Shown: positions 8,252 to 18,012, numbered from the stretch's first letter. The stretch is DNA of 58,105 nucleotides from Oribacterium sp. (GCA_004554245.1 SFND01000024.1:1-58105), one strand, 5' to 3'. Notes: a model not told the origin generated them from the letters alone. Program-made: numbers and translations.

Positions 8252-9517
8252 TCAGAGATACTTCTTCATGCAGTCATCAATATCAAGCGTTGCGAAGTAG
8301 TCCTTCGGGGTCTCGGCGCGGCGGATGAGCTTGACGGAGCCGTCTTCGCGGAGCAGGAGCTCGGCGGACCAGAGCTTGCCGTTGTAGTTGTAGCCCATCG
8401 CGAAGCCGTGTGCGCCGGCGTCGTGGATGAAGAGGTAGTCGCCCTTCTCGAGCTCCGGAAGCGGACGGTCGATGGCGAACTTGTCGTTGTTCTCGCAGAG
8501 CGAGCCGGTCACGTCATAGGTGTGGTCACATGGCGCGTTCTCCTTCCCGAGGACGGTGATGTGGTGGTAAGCGCCGTACATCGCCGGGCGCATGAGGTTG
8601 ACCGCACAGGCATCGACACCGGCATACTCCTTATAGGTATGCTTGAAGTGGATGACCTTCGTGATCAGTGCACCGTATGGTGCCAGCATGAAGCGGCCCA
8701 TCTCGGTGAAGATGCGGATGTCGCCGAGGCCGTGCGGCACGAGCACTTCATCAAATACGCGATGAACGCCCTCGCCGATCGCCTCGATGTCGTTCGACTT
8801 CTGGTCCGGCTTGTATGGCACGCCGACACCGCCGGAGAGGTTGATGAAGTCGAGCGCGACGCCGGTCTCTGCCTTGATCTTGACGGCGAGCTCGAAGAGC
8901 TCCTTCGCAAGTGTCGGGTAGTAATCGTTCGTTACGGTGTTCGATGCGAGGAAGGCGTGCATGCCGAAGTGCTTGACGCCGCCCTCCTTCAGGATACGGT
9001 AGCCCTCGATGAGCTGTGCGGTGGTCATGCCGTACTTCGCATCCTGCGGGTTATCCATGATAGTGTTTGCGATCCGGAAGTATCCGCCCGGATTATAGCG
9101 AAGGCTCATGGTCTCCGGGAAGCTGCCCAGGGTATCCTTCAGCTCCTGGATGTTCGTGAAGTCGTCAAGGTTGATGATGGCACCGAGCTCGTTCGCGAAC
9201 TTATACTCCTCGAGTGGTGTGTCGTTCGAGGAAAACATGATGTCGTGGCCGTGGAAGCCGCAGGCATCGGACATCTGAAGCTCGGTGAGGGAGCTGCAGT
9301 CCGTGCCGCAGCCCTCTTCCTTCAGAATACGAAGGATGGACGGGTTCGGGGTCGCCTTCACCGCAAAATACTCCTTGAAGCCCTTATTCCAGCTGAAGGC
9401 CTTATATACCTTCCGCGCATTCTCACGAATGCCCTTCTCGTCGTACAGATAAAAAGGTGTCGGGTAGGTCTTCGCAATTTCCTTCACCTGGTCCAGTGTG
9501 ATATATGGTGTTTTCAT
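8252..9517 (-). CDS. lysA: Diaminopimelate decarboxylase
   Basis: 421 residues, fold III PLP enzyme that converts meso-diaminopimelate to L-lysine. YFAVKATPNPSILRIL near residue 50 holds the PLP lysine. HFGMHAFLASNT, INLSGGVGVPYKPDQ and EMGRFMLAPYG follow as in the alanine-racemase-like barrel, and CENNDKFAIDRPLP lies in the C-terminal beta domain with the catalytic Cys-Glu region. The Lachnospiraceae version has this exact style. The start is the ATG with GGAGG 5 nt upstream; the upstream in-frame ATG lacks one. A related carboxynorspermidine decarboxylase is possible but less likely. The dapF gene for the preceding step is in the same window. Confidence 0.87.
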   Translation of the reverse strand: MKTPYITLDQVKEIAKTYPTPFYLYDEKGIRENARKVYKAFSWNKGFKEYFAVKATPNPSILRILKEEGCGTDCSSLTELQMSDACGFHGHDIMFSSNDTPLEEYKFANELGAIINLDDFTNIQELKDTLGSFPETMSLRYNPGGYFRIANTIMDNPQDAKYGMTTAQLIEGYRILKEGGVKHFGMHAFLASNTVTNDYYPTLAKELFELAVKIKAETGVALDFINLSGGVGVPYKPDQKSNDIEAIGEGVHRVFDEVLVPHGLGDIRIFTEMGRFMLAPYGALITKVIHFKHTYKEYAGVDACAVNLMRPAMYGAYHHITVLGKENAPCDHTYDVTGSLCENNDKFAIDRPLPELEKGDYLFIHDAGAHGFAMGYNYNGKLWSAELLLREDGSVKLIRRAETPKDYFATLDIDDCMKKYL

Positions 9518-9569
9518 GGTTTCCTCCACGTTCGTAAAATCTAATGTCAAATCTTAATACAGACGATTT

Positions 9570-9601
9570 ATAAAAGAAAATACTTGCCGGTTATGGCAAG
9601 T
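9570..9601 (-). terminator. Terminator of pyk
   Basis: Stem ACTTGCC / GGCAAGT with a 6-nt loop followed on the minus strand by ATTTTCTTTT. It lies 29 nt past the pyk stop codon. Confidence 0.85.
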
Positions 9602-9629
9602 ATAAATCTTTTGGGGCATCTCTTTGCGA

Positions 9630-11060
9630 TCAGGCCTGCATTACTCTCATGATATTCGTCGCGGTCACCGGCTGGTTGCGGGTCATGCGGGACAGTACGC
9701 CGGCGGTGATGACGCAGAGGTCGCCCTTCTCGACGATGCTGCGCTCGCGAAGCTCCTCCATGGAGGACTCGAAGAGTTCGTCGGTGGTGTCAGCTCTTCT
9801 CGCCCAGATCGGGGTGACGCCCCAGAGGAGCATCATCTGGCGAACGGTCGCCTGGCTCGGGGACATCGCATAGATGTGGGTCTTCGGGCGGTACTTCGAA
9901 ATCAGCTTTGCGGTCGAGCCGGAGAGCGTCGGTACGATCAGTGCCTTGGCGTCAAGCTCACTCGCAGTGGTGACAGAAGCTGCGCAGACAGCATTGGAAA
10001 TATTTGCATAGGTGCTCTCATCGACGTTGCGCATCTTATACTGTGTGTAGTCGAGGAACTGCTCGGTATACTCGACGACGGACGCCATCATATCGAGGGC
10101 CTCGACCGGATACTTGCCGGCTGCGGTCTCACCGGACAGCATGACAGCGTCGGTTCCGTTATAAACCGCATTTGCAACGTCGGTCACTTCCGCTCTCGTC
10201 GGACGCGGATTACGGATCATGGAATCGAGCATCTGGGTTGCAGTGATGACGAGCTTGCCTGCGAAGTTACACTTGTGGATCATCTCCTTCTGGAGCTGCG
10301 GGAGACGCTTCGCGTCGATCTCCACACCGAGGTCGCCACGGGCCACCATGATACCATCGGCGGCTGCGATGATGGCATCGAGGTTATCCAGGCCCTCCTG
10401 AGACTCGATCTTCGCGATGATCTTCATGCTGGAGCCTGCCTCGTCGATCAGTGCACGAATCTGCTCGATGGCCTCCGCATTACGCACGAAGGAAGCGGCT
10501 ACGAAATCGAAGCCCTCTTCGATACCGAACTTGATGTCCTCGATATCCTTCTCGGTCAGGCCCGGAAGGCGAATGCTTACGTTCGGAACATTGACACCCT
10601 TCTTCTCACCGAGCTCGCCGCCGTTTGTGATGAGGCAGTGGATGTCCGCGCCCTCGACGCGCTGCACCTTGAGGCCGATCAGGCCATCATCGATCAGGAT
10701 GGTGCTGCCCTCCTGGACGTCTTCATTGAGCCCGTCATAGTTAATGTATACACGCGATGCATTTCCGACGCACTCGTCGATGGTCAGCACGATCTCCTTA
10801 CCGGTCTCCAGCATCACCTTCTTGTGATCCTCGAGCTCACCGGTACGAATCTCCGGTCCCTTCGTGTCAAGCAGCGCGGCGATCTCACGACCAGTATCCT
10901 TGCGTGCCTGCTTCAGCAGTGCGAGACGACCGAGGTGCTCCTGGTGGCTGCCATGGGAGAAGTTGAAACGTGCCACGTCCATCTTCTCTGCGAGCTTCTT
11001 CATCAGCTCGTAATCGTTCTCATTCGGTCCAAGTGTACATACAATCTTCGTCTTTCTCAT
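9630..11060 (-). CDS. pyk: Pyruvate kinase
   Basis: 476 residues; transfers phosphate from phosphoenolpyruvate to ADP in glycolysis. Landmarks: N-terminal KTKIVCTLGP and VARFNFSHGSH; the metal-binding stretch MKIIAKIESQEGLDNLD near residue 220; MVARGDLGVEI; and the family signature region ITATQMLDSMIRNPRPTRAE near 275. The C-terminal regulatory domain has the usual length; the extra PEP-utiliser domain of Bacillus enzymes is absent. GAGGAG lies 6 nt before the ATG. Confidence 0.97.
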   Translation of the reverse strand: MRKTKIVCTLGPNENDYELMKKLAEKMDVARFNFSHGSHQEHLGRLALLKQARKDTGREIAALLDTKGPEIRTGELEDHKKVMLETGKEIVLTIDECVGNASRVYINYDGLNEDVQEGSTILIDDGLIGLKVQRVEGADIHCLITNGGELGEKKGVNVPNVSIRLPGLTEKDIEDIKFGIEEGFDFVAASFVRNAEAIEQIRALIDEAGSSMKIIAKIESQEGLDNLDAIIAAADGIMVARGDLGVEIDAKRLPQLQKEMIHKCNFAGKLVITATQMLDSMIRNPRPTRAEVTDVANAVYNGTDAVMLSGETAAGKYPVEALDMMASVVEYTEQFLDYTQYKMRNVDESTYANISNAVCAASVTTASELDAKALIVPTLSGSTAKLISKYRPKTHIYAMSPSQATVRQMMLLWGVTPIWARRADTTDELFESSMEELRERSIVEKGDLCVITAGVLSRMTRNQPVTATNIMRVMQA

Positions 11061-11264
11061 AAAATTCTCCTCTTTTTAGAACCGGCCGGTACTGTGTCCG
11101 GCATTTATGTCAAGCGCCGGGAAAACCGGTGCATGCTCGCAGTTTCGTGGGCCAATGTCTCCGGTCGAAAGGCTGATGGCCTCTCGCCTGACGTTCGGAT
11201 ACCCACCGCCCCTCCTGCTGCCCTGCAGGTCGACGACTTCGCGCATATCTGTCGCTGCCGTGCG

Positions 11265-11912
11265 TCAGCGGAAATCCCGCATGTTATAGATGTTTCTGTT
11301 CTTCGGTCGCTGATTCGTCAGAAGGAAGAACAGCGCGACATTCAGCAGGCTCACAAGGATCGCCACCTTGTTGCCGAGGCCCGGAAGGGCCACAAAATAG
11401 AATAGATAGAGGACCACCTCTGCGATCGCCAGCCACTTCGCCTTGATCGGGATGATGAAGTACAGAAGGAAGGTCGTCTCCGGAAACGTCAGGGCATACG
11501 CCAGGAAGATACTGAAGGTCATGTAGGTCGGATACAGCTGTACTGAATAACCGGTCACCAGATAAATCAGGATCGCCGCCAGTACCAGCAGAATCACGCC
11601 TGTAAAATAGAAGAAATTATACTTAAATGTCCCCCAGACGCGCTCCAGCGTCATCCCCAGACTGTAGTAGACGAACAGCGCGACGATCATCCACAGGAAG
11701 CTCGTCGATGGCGGATAGAAAATAAAGGTGATGATCCGCCAGATATGACCATGCAGAATCGCCTCCGCATCCAGATCCAGATAATAAAAATAAAGAAGTG
11801 GATTAAACATCTGGATGAGGTAACCCACCACATAGATCACGCAGATATACTTCATAAGATTCGGAACTGCATACTTCCCGAATCTCCGCTCCAGCTTCTG
11901 ATAAAAAGTCAA
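11265..11912 (-). CDS. Rhomboid-fold membrane protein, probably catalytically inactive
   Basis: 215 residues with about six hydrophobic segments. The HGHIWRIITFIFYPP stretch matches the early conserved loop of rhomboids (HxxxWRLxT). The serine motif GxSG expected in the fourth membrane segment is not there; the equivalent place reads YPTYMTFSIFLAYAL, and no clear catalytic His follows. It therefore resembles rhomboid-like pseudoproteases or derlin-type proteins. The start is TTG, supported by AAAGGAG 7 nt upstream. It is separated from pyk by 204 bp in which no gene is seen. Confidence 0.7.
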   Translation of the reverse strand: MTFYQKLERRFGKYAVPNLMKYICVIYVVGYLIQMFNPLLYFYYLDLDAEAILHGHIWRIITFIFYPPSTSFLWMIVALFVYYSLGMTLERVWGTFKYNFFYFTGVILLVLAAILIYLVTGYSVQLYPTYMTFSIFLAYALTFPETTFLLYFIIPIKAKWLAIAEVVLYLFYFVALPGLGNKVAILVSLLNVALFFLLTNQRPKNRNIYNMRDFR

Positions 11913-12115
11913 TATATACTCCTTTCAGTTCATCACACAGTTATTAAATTATCAATTTCGACATTCAGATACTAGTAACCCATCATGAACGTGAAATACG
12001 CTAGAAGTATACGTGTTACGCCCTTCTTTTTCAAGAGAAATATATGTAAAGGCGAGCACTCCACGCAGCGTTCTGCTGACCGTTCAGGCAGGGGATACGA
12101 AAGGGAGGGCAACGG

Positions 12116-12196
12116 ATGCCATACACCTCACAAGATATGCTCAGAAAATATAATAAAAGCGATGAAAACGTTACTGATTTAACAAAAGTTTTATGA
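12116..12196 (+). CDS. Possible 26-residue small protein or gene remnant
   Basis: ATG is preceded by GGGAGGG at 7-nt spacing, a ribosome binding site as good as any in the window. The frame reads MPYTSQDMLRKYNKSDENV and stops after 26 codons at TGA. Not recognised. It could be a real small protein, a leader peptide or the decayed start of a lost gene. The stop codon lies just upstream of the activator promoter. Confidence 0.3.
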   Translation: MPYTSQDMLRKYNKSDENVTDLTKVL

Positions 12197-12205
12197 TTAT
12201 GCCGA

Positions 12206-12234
12206 TTGAACCCCCATTTTTTAAATGCTACAAT
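12206..12234 (+). promoter_or_regulatory. Sigma-A promoter of the dehydratase activator gene
   Basis: -35 TTGAAC (12206-12211), 17-nt spacer, -10 TACAAT (12229-12234) with extended TG. Predicted leader is about 105 nt. Confidence 0.75.
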
Positions 12235-12344
12235 GCTACTTTGTTATTCTATATAAATATAGGTAGCTATTCAGAACACTTTGATCTTTCTAATAATTAA
12301 GAATCAGGTGCCAGGAAAGTATATAGGTAATAAGAGGTTATATC

Positions 12345-15300
12345 ATGCAAGAATATAGACTCGGAATCGACATTGGTTCTACAACCGTAAAGATCGCCAT
12401 CCTCGATCAGGCGAAACAGCTTCTGTTCTCGGACTACCGCCGTCATCACGCGGATATCCAGGGCACGCTGGCAGATATTCTCGAGGAAGCGAAGGAGACG
12501 CTGGGTGAAATCCGCCTCGCGTCGGTCATCACCGGTTCTGGTGGACTGACGCTGAGCAAGCACATGCATGTTTTCTTCTGTCAGGAAGTCGTCGCGGTCG
12601 CAACCGCGCTCAAGGACTACCGTCCGGATACGGACGTCGCCATCGAGCTCGGCGGCGAGGACGCAAAAATCATATATTTCAAGGGTGGGATCGACCAGCG
12701 CATGAACGGCATCTGTGCCGGCGGTACGGGCTCCTTCATTGACCAGATGGCCTCCCTCCTTCATACCGACGCGGCCGGTCTCAACGATCTCGCCGCCGGT
12801 TATCAGATGATCTACCCGATCGCCGCACGCTGTGGTGTCTTCGCAAAGACGGATATCCAGCCGCTGATCAACGAGGGTGCGGCGCGCGAGGATCTCGCGG
12901 CGTCTATCTTCCAGGCGGTCGTCAACCAGACCATCTCCGGCCTCGCACAGGGCAAGCCGATCCGTGGTCACGTCGCCTTCCTTGGCGGCCCGCTTCACTT
13001 CATGCCGGAGCTCCGCAAGGCCTTCATCCGTACCCTCCATCTGCAGGGTGATGAGATCATCGAGCCGGAGAACAGCCATCTCTTCGCGGCGATCGGCTCC
13101 TGTCTGAACTGCCCGGAGGACGCGGAAGCTGTATCCATCACGTCTCTCATCGAGCAGCTCCGTCACGGCATCCAGATGGATACCGAGATCAAGCGTATGG
13201 ACCCGCTCTTCCATAGCGAGGCTGAGTATCAGGAATTCACGCAACGTCATGCGCAGGCGCGCGTAAAGACAGCCGACCTCAGTACATATCACGGCAATGT
13301 CTTCCTCGGCATCGATGCCGGCTCCACCACGACGAAGCTGGCCCTCGTTTCCGAGCAGGGTGAGCTTCTCTACAAGTTCTATGCAAACAACGAGGGATCG
13401 CCGATCGCGACGGCCATCAAGTCCATGAAGGAAATCCGGGACCTGCTGCCTTCCGACGCACGCATCGCCTACAGCTGCTCCACCGGTTACGGTGAGGCAC
13501 TCCTGAAGTCCGCCTTCCAGCTCGACGAGGGCGAGGTGGAGACCATCTCCCACTACTATGCAGCTGCGTTCTTCGAGCCGGAGGTCGACTGTATCCTCGA
13601 CATCGGCGGCCAGGACATGAAGTGCATCCGCATCAAGGATGGCACCGTCGATTCGGTGCAGCTTAACGAAGCCTGCTCGTCCGGCTGTGGCTCCTTCCTC
13701 GAGACCTTCGCGCGCTCACTGGACTACTCCGTGATCGACTTCGCGCACGAGGCACTCTATGCAGCGAACCCGACCGACCTCGGCTCCCGCTGTACCGTGT
13801 TCATGAACTCGAACGTCAAGCAGGCGCAGAAGGAGGGGGCAAGCGTCGGCGATATCTCTGCCGGCCTCGCCTACTCCGTCATCAAGAACGCACTCTATAA
13901 GGTCATCAAGGTCACAGATGCGAAGGATCTCGGCCAGCACATCGTCGTACAGGGTGGTACCTTCTATAACGATGCCGTCCTCCGTGCCTTCGAGAACCTC
14001 CTCGACGCCCATGTCACCCGTCCGGATATCGCCGGCATCATGGGTGCCTTCGGCGCAGCACTGATCGCACGCGAGCGTTATCAGCTGAAGAACGAACATC
14101 TTCGTGCGATGAAGCCGGGTGAGGAAAAGGATGTTCCGCTCACCGCTTACGGACGCGTGCAGACCAGCATGCTTCCGATCGATGACATTATCCACCTCCA
14201 GTACACGACCCGCATGGCACGCTGCCAGGGCTGCAACAACCACTGCGTCCTGACCATCAACCAGTTCGGTGCCGGCCGGAACTTCATCTCCGGTAACCGC
14301 TGTGAGCGTGGTCTCGGAAAGGCGAAGGCGAAGTCGGACATTCCGAACCTCTTCGCTTATAAGATGAAGCGCATGTTTGATTACGAGCCGCTCCCGATCG
14401 ATCTCGCCGAGCGTGGCGAGGTGGGTATCCCGCGCGTCCTCAACATGTACGAGAACTATCCGTTCTGGGCGACCTTCTTCCGTGAGCTGAAGTTCCGGAC
14501 CGTACTGTCCCCGGCCAGCACACGTCAGATCTACGAGCTCGGCATCGAGACGATCCCGTCCGAGTCTGAGTGCTACCCGGCGAAGATCGCACACGGCCAC
14601 ATCGAGTGGCTGATGAAGCACGGGCAGAAGTTCATCTGGTACCCGTGCATCCCATACGAGCGGAACGAGACGCCGGATGCCGGCAATCACTACAACTGCC
14701 CGATGGTCACCTCCTATGCAGAGAATATCGTTAACAATGTCGAGGACCTGCAGAACAACTCCGTCCTCTTCATGAAGCCGTTCCTCGCGCTGACGAACGA
14801 GAAGATCTGCACGGACCAGCTCGTGAAGGTCTTCGTCCATCCGGACCGCATCGAGGATTCGATCCGTCCGGTCGGCGAGCTCACCCTCGAGAAGATCGGC
14901 GAGCAGTTTAAGAAGTGGAATTTCACCGAGCAGGAGATCCGCTCGGCGGCGCATGAGGCCTGGGCAGAGCTCGAGCGTGCGCATCAGGATATGGAGAAGA
15001 AGGGTGAGGAAACCCTCCGCTGGATGAAGGAGACCGGCCACCGCGGCATCGTGCTGGCGGGTCGTCCATACCACGTGGATCCGGAAATCAACCATGGTAT
15101 CCCGGAGCTGATCACGAGCTACAACTTCGCGGTGCTGACCGAGGATTCCATCTCCCATCTCGGCGAGGTGGAGCGTCCGCTGATCGTCACCGACCAGTGG
15201 ATGTACCATACCCGCCTCTATCGCGCGGCTTCCTTCGTGAAGACCCGTGAGGACCTCGATCTCATCCAGCTGAACTCCTTCGGCTGCGGCCTCGATGCCG

Positions 15301-16724
15301 TCACCGTGGATCAGGTACGGGATATTCTGAACGGTTCTGATAAGATTTACACCGTGCTGAAGATCGATGAGGTCAACAACCTCGGCGCGGCACGTATCCG
15401 TGTGCGTTCGCTGATCGCGGCGATCCGTGTCCGGGAGGAGAAGCACTACGAGCGTACGCTGCGTCCGGCCAGCTATGATCGTAAGCTCTTCACGAAGGAC
15501 ATGAAGGACGAGGGCTACACCATCCTCTGCCCGCAGATGTCCCCGATCCACTTCGAGCTGATCGAGCCGGCCATCCGCGCCTGCGGTTATAAGGTCGAAG
15601 TCCTGAACAACGCAAACCGGACAGCGATCGATACGGGTCTCAAGTACGTGAACAACGATGCCTGCTACCCTTCCATCATCGTGGTCGGTCAGATCATGGA
15701 TGCGCTGAACTCTGGAAAGTACGACCTCGATCACACTGCGGTCATCATGTCCCAGACGGGTGGCGGCTGCCGTGCGTCTAACTACATTGGCTTCATCCGA
15801 CGTGCCCTCGAGCATGCCGGTATGGCGCAGATTCCGGTGATTTCGCTCAATGCGAACGGCATGGAGACTACACCGGGCTTCAAGATCACACTCCCGCTGC
15901 TGACGAAGGCCATGCAGGCGGTCGTTTATGGTGACATCTTCATGCGCTGTCTCTATGCGACACGGCCGTATGAGCAGACACCGGGTGCTGCCGAGGCGCT
16001 GCACCAGAAGTGGGTGAAGACCTGCATCACATCGCTCCAGAAGAAATCCTCCTCGATGAGTGCGTTCTCACGGAACGTGCGCGGCATCATCCATGATTTC
16101 GATGTGCTGCCGCTGCAGGAGGGCCTCCGGAAGCCGAAGGTCGGGATCGTCGGCGAGATCCTCGTCAAGTTCTCGCCGCTCGCGAACAACCATATCGTGG
16201 AGCTGCTCGAGCGCGAGGGGGCGGAGGCCGTCATGCCGGATCTCATGGACTTCCTGCTCTACTGCTTCTACAACCAGAATTTCAAGTACGAGAATCTGGG
16301 GGCCGGCTGGAAGGGCAAGACGCTCTGCAATGCGGCGATCACGCTGCTTGAGTTCTTCCGGAAGACCGCACGGAAGGCGTTTGCGCAGTCTGCACGCTTC
16401 ACGCCGCCTGGCGATATCCATGAGTTCGCGAAGATGGCGCGGGAATATGTGTCGCTGGGTAATCAGACCGGTGAGGGCTGGTTCCTAACGGGTGAGATGC
16501 TCGAGCTGATCGGCGAGGGTGTCGAGAATATCATCTGTACGCAGCCGTTCGGCTGTCTCCCGAACCACATCGTGGGGAAGGGCGTCATCAAGGAGCTGAA
16601 GCGGCATCATCCGGATGCGAACATCATCGCGGTGGATTACGATCCGGGTGCGTCGGAGGTGAATCAGCTGAATCGTATCAAGCTGATGCTGACGGTCGCG
16701 CAGAATAATTTAAAGTCGAAGTAA
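12345..16724 (+). CDS. Giant 2-hydroxyacyl-CoA dehydratase activator/dehydratase-like fusion
   Basis: 1459 residues. Two BadF/HgdC-type ASKHA ATPase domains are in tandem: LGIDIGSTTVK at residue 6 and LGIDAGSTTTK near 322. Each carries the two-cysteine cluster signature of activators: GICAGGTGSF and ARCGVFAKTD in the first, CSSGCGSF and SRCTVFMNSN in the second. A Cys-rich stretch (CQGCNNHC, GNRCERG, about residues 626-660) opens a long C-terminal half resembling DUF2229/HgdB-like proteins. Family activators use ATP hydrolysis to push one electron into a dehydratase Fe-S cluster. AGAGG lies 7 nt before the ATG. No separate dehydratase subunits are adjacent; the true substrate is unknown. Confidence 0.85.
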   Translation: MQEYRLGIDIGSTTVKIAILDQAKQLLFSDYRRHHADIQGTLADILEEAKETLGEIRLASVITGSGGLTLSKHMHVFFCQEVVAVATALKDYRPDTDVAIELGGEDAKIIYFKGGIDQRMNGICAGGTGSFIDQMASLLHTDAAGLNDLAAGYQMIYPIAARCGVFAKTDIQPLINEGAAREDLAASIFQAVVNQTISGLAQGKPIRGHVAFLGGPLHFMPELRKAFIRTLHLQGDEIIEPENSHLFAAIGSCLNCPEDAEAVSITSLIEQLRHGIQMDTEIKRMDPLFHSEAEYQEFTQRHAQARVKTADLSTYHGNVFLGIDAGSTTTKLALVSEQGELLYKFYANNEGSPIATAIKSMKEIRDLLPSDARIAYSCSTGYGEALLKSAFQLDEGEVETISHYYAAAFFEPEVDCILDIGGQDMKCIRIKDGTVDSVQLNEACSSGCGSFLETFARSLDYSVIDFAHEALYAANPTDLGSRCTVFMNSNVKQAQKEGASVGDISAGLAYSVIKNALYKVIKVTDAKDLGQHIVVQGGTFYNDAVLRAFENLLDAHVTRPDIAGIMGAFGAALIARERYQLKNEHLRAMKPGEEKDVPLTAYGRVQTSMLPIDDIIHLQYTTRMARCQGCNNHCVLTINQFGAGRNFISGNRCERGLGKAKAKSDIPNLFAYKMKRMFDYEPLPIDLAERGEVGIPRVLNMYENYPFWATFFRELKFRTVLSPASTRQIYELGIETIPSESECYPAKIAHGHIEWLMKHGQKFIWYPCIPYERNETPDAGNHYNCPMVTSYAENIVNNVEDLQNNSVLFMKPFLALTNEKICTDQLVKVFVHPDRIEDSIRPVGELTLEKIGEQFKKWNFTEQEIRSAAHEAWAELERAHQDMEKKGEETLRWMKETGHRGIVLAGRPYHVDPEINHGIPELITSYNFAVLTEDSISHLGEVERPLIVTDQWMYHTRLYRAASFVKTREDLDLIQLNSFGCGLDAVTVDQVRDILNGSDKIYTVLKIDEVNNLGAARIRVRSLIAAIRVREEKHYERTLRPASYDRKLFTKDMKDEGYTILCPQMSPIHFELIEPAIRACGYKVEVLNNANRTAIDTGLKYVNNDACYPSIIVVGQIMDALNSGKYDLDHTAVIMSQTGGGCRASNYIGFIRRALEHAGMAQIPVISLNANGMETTPGFKITLPLLTKAMQAVVYGDIFMRCLYATRPYEQTPGAAEALHQKWVKTCITSLQKKSSSMSAFSRNVRGIIHDFDVLPLQEGLRKPKVGIVGEILVKFSPLANNHIVELLEREGAEAVMPDLMDFLLYCFYNQNFKYENLGAGWKGKTLCNAAITLLEFFRKTARKAFAQSARFTPPGDIHEFAKMAREYVSLGNQTGEGWFLTGEMLELIGEGVENIICTQPFGCLPNHIVGKGVIKELKRHHPDANIIAVDYDPGASEVNQLNRIKLMLTVAQNNLKSK

Positions 16725-16759
16725 GCAAAAAGCCGAGGCAATTGCCTCGGCTTTTTGCT
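16724..16759. terminator. Bidirectional terminator between activator gene and glyA
   Basis: Perfect hairpin: AAAAAGCCGAGGC, loop AATT, GCCTCGGCTTTTT. It serves the convergent activator gene (plus) and glyA (minus). Confidence 0.95.
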
Positions 16760-18012
16760 TATCCTTCGTAGATCGGGTGTGCCTTTGTGAGCTCAAGTAC
16801 CTTTGCGGTGACGTCGTCCTTTGTCGCTTCGAAGTTTGTAGCGACGTTCCAGATGCAGTCGGCGATCGGTGCCATGTCGGCTTCGGTGAAGCCACGGGTG
16901 GTGACAGCCGCGGTACCGATGCGGACGCCGGAGGTGACGAACGGGGAGCGTGGGTCGTTCGGGATGGCGTTGCGGTTCAGGGTGATGTGTACTTCATCAC
17001 AGTTGTTCTGCAGGGTCTTACCGGTGAGGTCTGGGATGTTTGTGAGATCCACCAGCATCAGGTGGTTGTCGGTACCGCCGGAAACGAGCTTGAAGCCCTT
17101 CGCCATCATGGCGTCGGCGAGTGCCTTACAGTTCTTCACGATCTGCTCCTGATAGGTCTTGAACTCTGGCTTCAGTGCTTCACCGAAGCAGATGGCCTTA
17201 CCGGCGATGACGTGCTCGAGCGGGCCGCCCTGGCTGCCCGGGAAGACATTCTTGTTGAACTTGAAGCGCTCAGCGGTCTCTGCACTGGACAGGATGAGGC
17301 CGCCACGTGGTCCACGAAGGGTCTTGTGGGTCGTCGTGGTCGTCACGTCCGCGTATGGGATCGGTGACGGGTGAAGGCCGGCTGCGACGAGTCCGGCGAT
17401 GTGGGCCATATCTACCCAGAGCACGGCACCGCACCTGTCGGCGATTTCACGGAAGCGCTTGAAGTCGATGATACGCGGATATGCGGAGGCACCGGCGATG
17501 ATCATCTTCGGATGATGCTTCATCGCGAGGGCCTCGACCTCGTCATAATCGATGTAGCCGTCGGCGTTGATGCCGTACGGGACGATGTTATAAAAGCGGC
17601 CGGAGAAGTTCGCTGGTGAACCGTGGGTGAGGTGTCCGCCGGCGTCGAGGGACATGCCCATGATCGTGTCACCGGGCTCGCAGATCGCCATGGTGACGGC
17701 CATGTTTGCCTGTGCACCGGAGTGTGGCTGCACGTTCGCATACTCACAGCCGAACAGCTTCTTCGCACGCTCGATCGCGATGGTCTCGATTTCGTCGACA
17801 TTGACGCAGCCACCGTAGTAGCGCTTGCCAGGGTAACCCTCGGCGTACTTGTTGGTCAGCACGGTGCCCATGGCCATCATGGCCGGGCCGGATACGATAT
17901 TCTCTGATGCGATGAGCTCGATGTTGTGCATCTGGCGGTCATACTCGCGAAGAATCGCCGCGCCGATTTCCGGATCTGCCTGTGCGATGTAGTTCATTAC
18001 TTCCTTGATCAT
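16759..18012 (-). CDS. glyA: Serine hydroxymethyltransferase
   Basis: 417 residues; PLP enzyme that interconverts serine and glycine while loading one-carbon units on tetrahydrofolate. ELIASENIVSGP near residue 33, NVQPHSGAQANMAV near 94 and the PLP-lysine motif TTTTTHKTLRGPRGG (Lys about residue 227) are all present. Length is standard. AGGAGG lies 7 nt before the ATG. It follows recJ by 36 nt and probably shares its transcript, ending at the perfect hairpin at 16724-16759. Confidence 0.97.
   Translation of the reverse strand: MIKEVMNYIAQADPEIGAAILREYDRQMHNIELIASENIVSGPAMMAMGTVLTNKYAEGYPGKRYYGGCVNVDEIETIAIERAKKLFGCEYANVQPHSGAQANMAVTMAICEPGDTIMGMSLDAGGHLTHGSPANFSGRFYNIVPYGINADGYIDYDEVEALAMKHHPKMIIAGASAYPRIIDFKRFREIADRCGAVLWVDMAHIAGLVAAGLHPSPIPYADVTTTTTHKTLRGPRGGLILSSAETAERFKFNKNVFPGSQGGPLEHVIAGKAICFGEALKPEFKTYQEQIVKNCKALADAMMAKGFKLVSGGTDNHLMLVDLTNIPDLTGKTLQNNCDEVHITLNRNAIPNDPRSPFVTSGVRIGTAAVTTRGFTEADMAPIADCIWNVATNFEATKDDVTAKVLELTKAHPIYEG

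Larger units (their letters stand above)
11913..12344. other. Divergent intergenic region (432 bp)
   Basis: Lies between the divergent rhomboid-like gene and the activator gene. It holds the activator promoter (12206-12234) and a short possible coding sequence (12116-12196). CCGTTCAGGCAGGGG near 12081 resembles sequences near 19845 and 31420. The part near the promoter is clearly AT-richer than the genes. Confidence 0.6.

Noticed and set aside
13716..16004. 762-codon minus-strand frame opposite the activator gene
   Set aside because: Composition is the mirror of a high-GC coding strand; no family motifs, and the plus-strand gene is unmistakable. Other long antisense frames in the window were discarded for the same reason.
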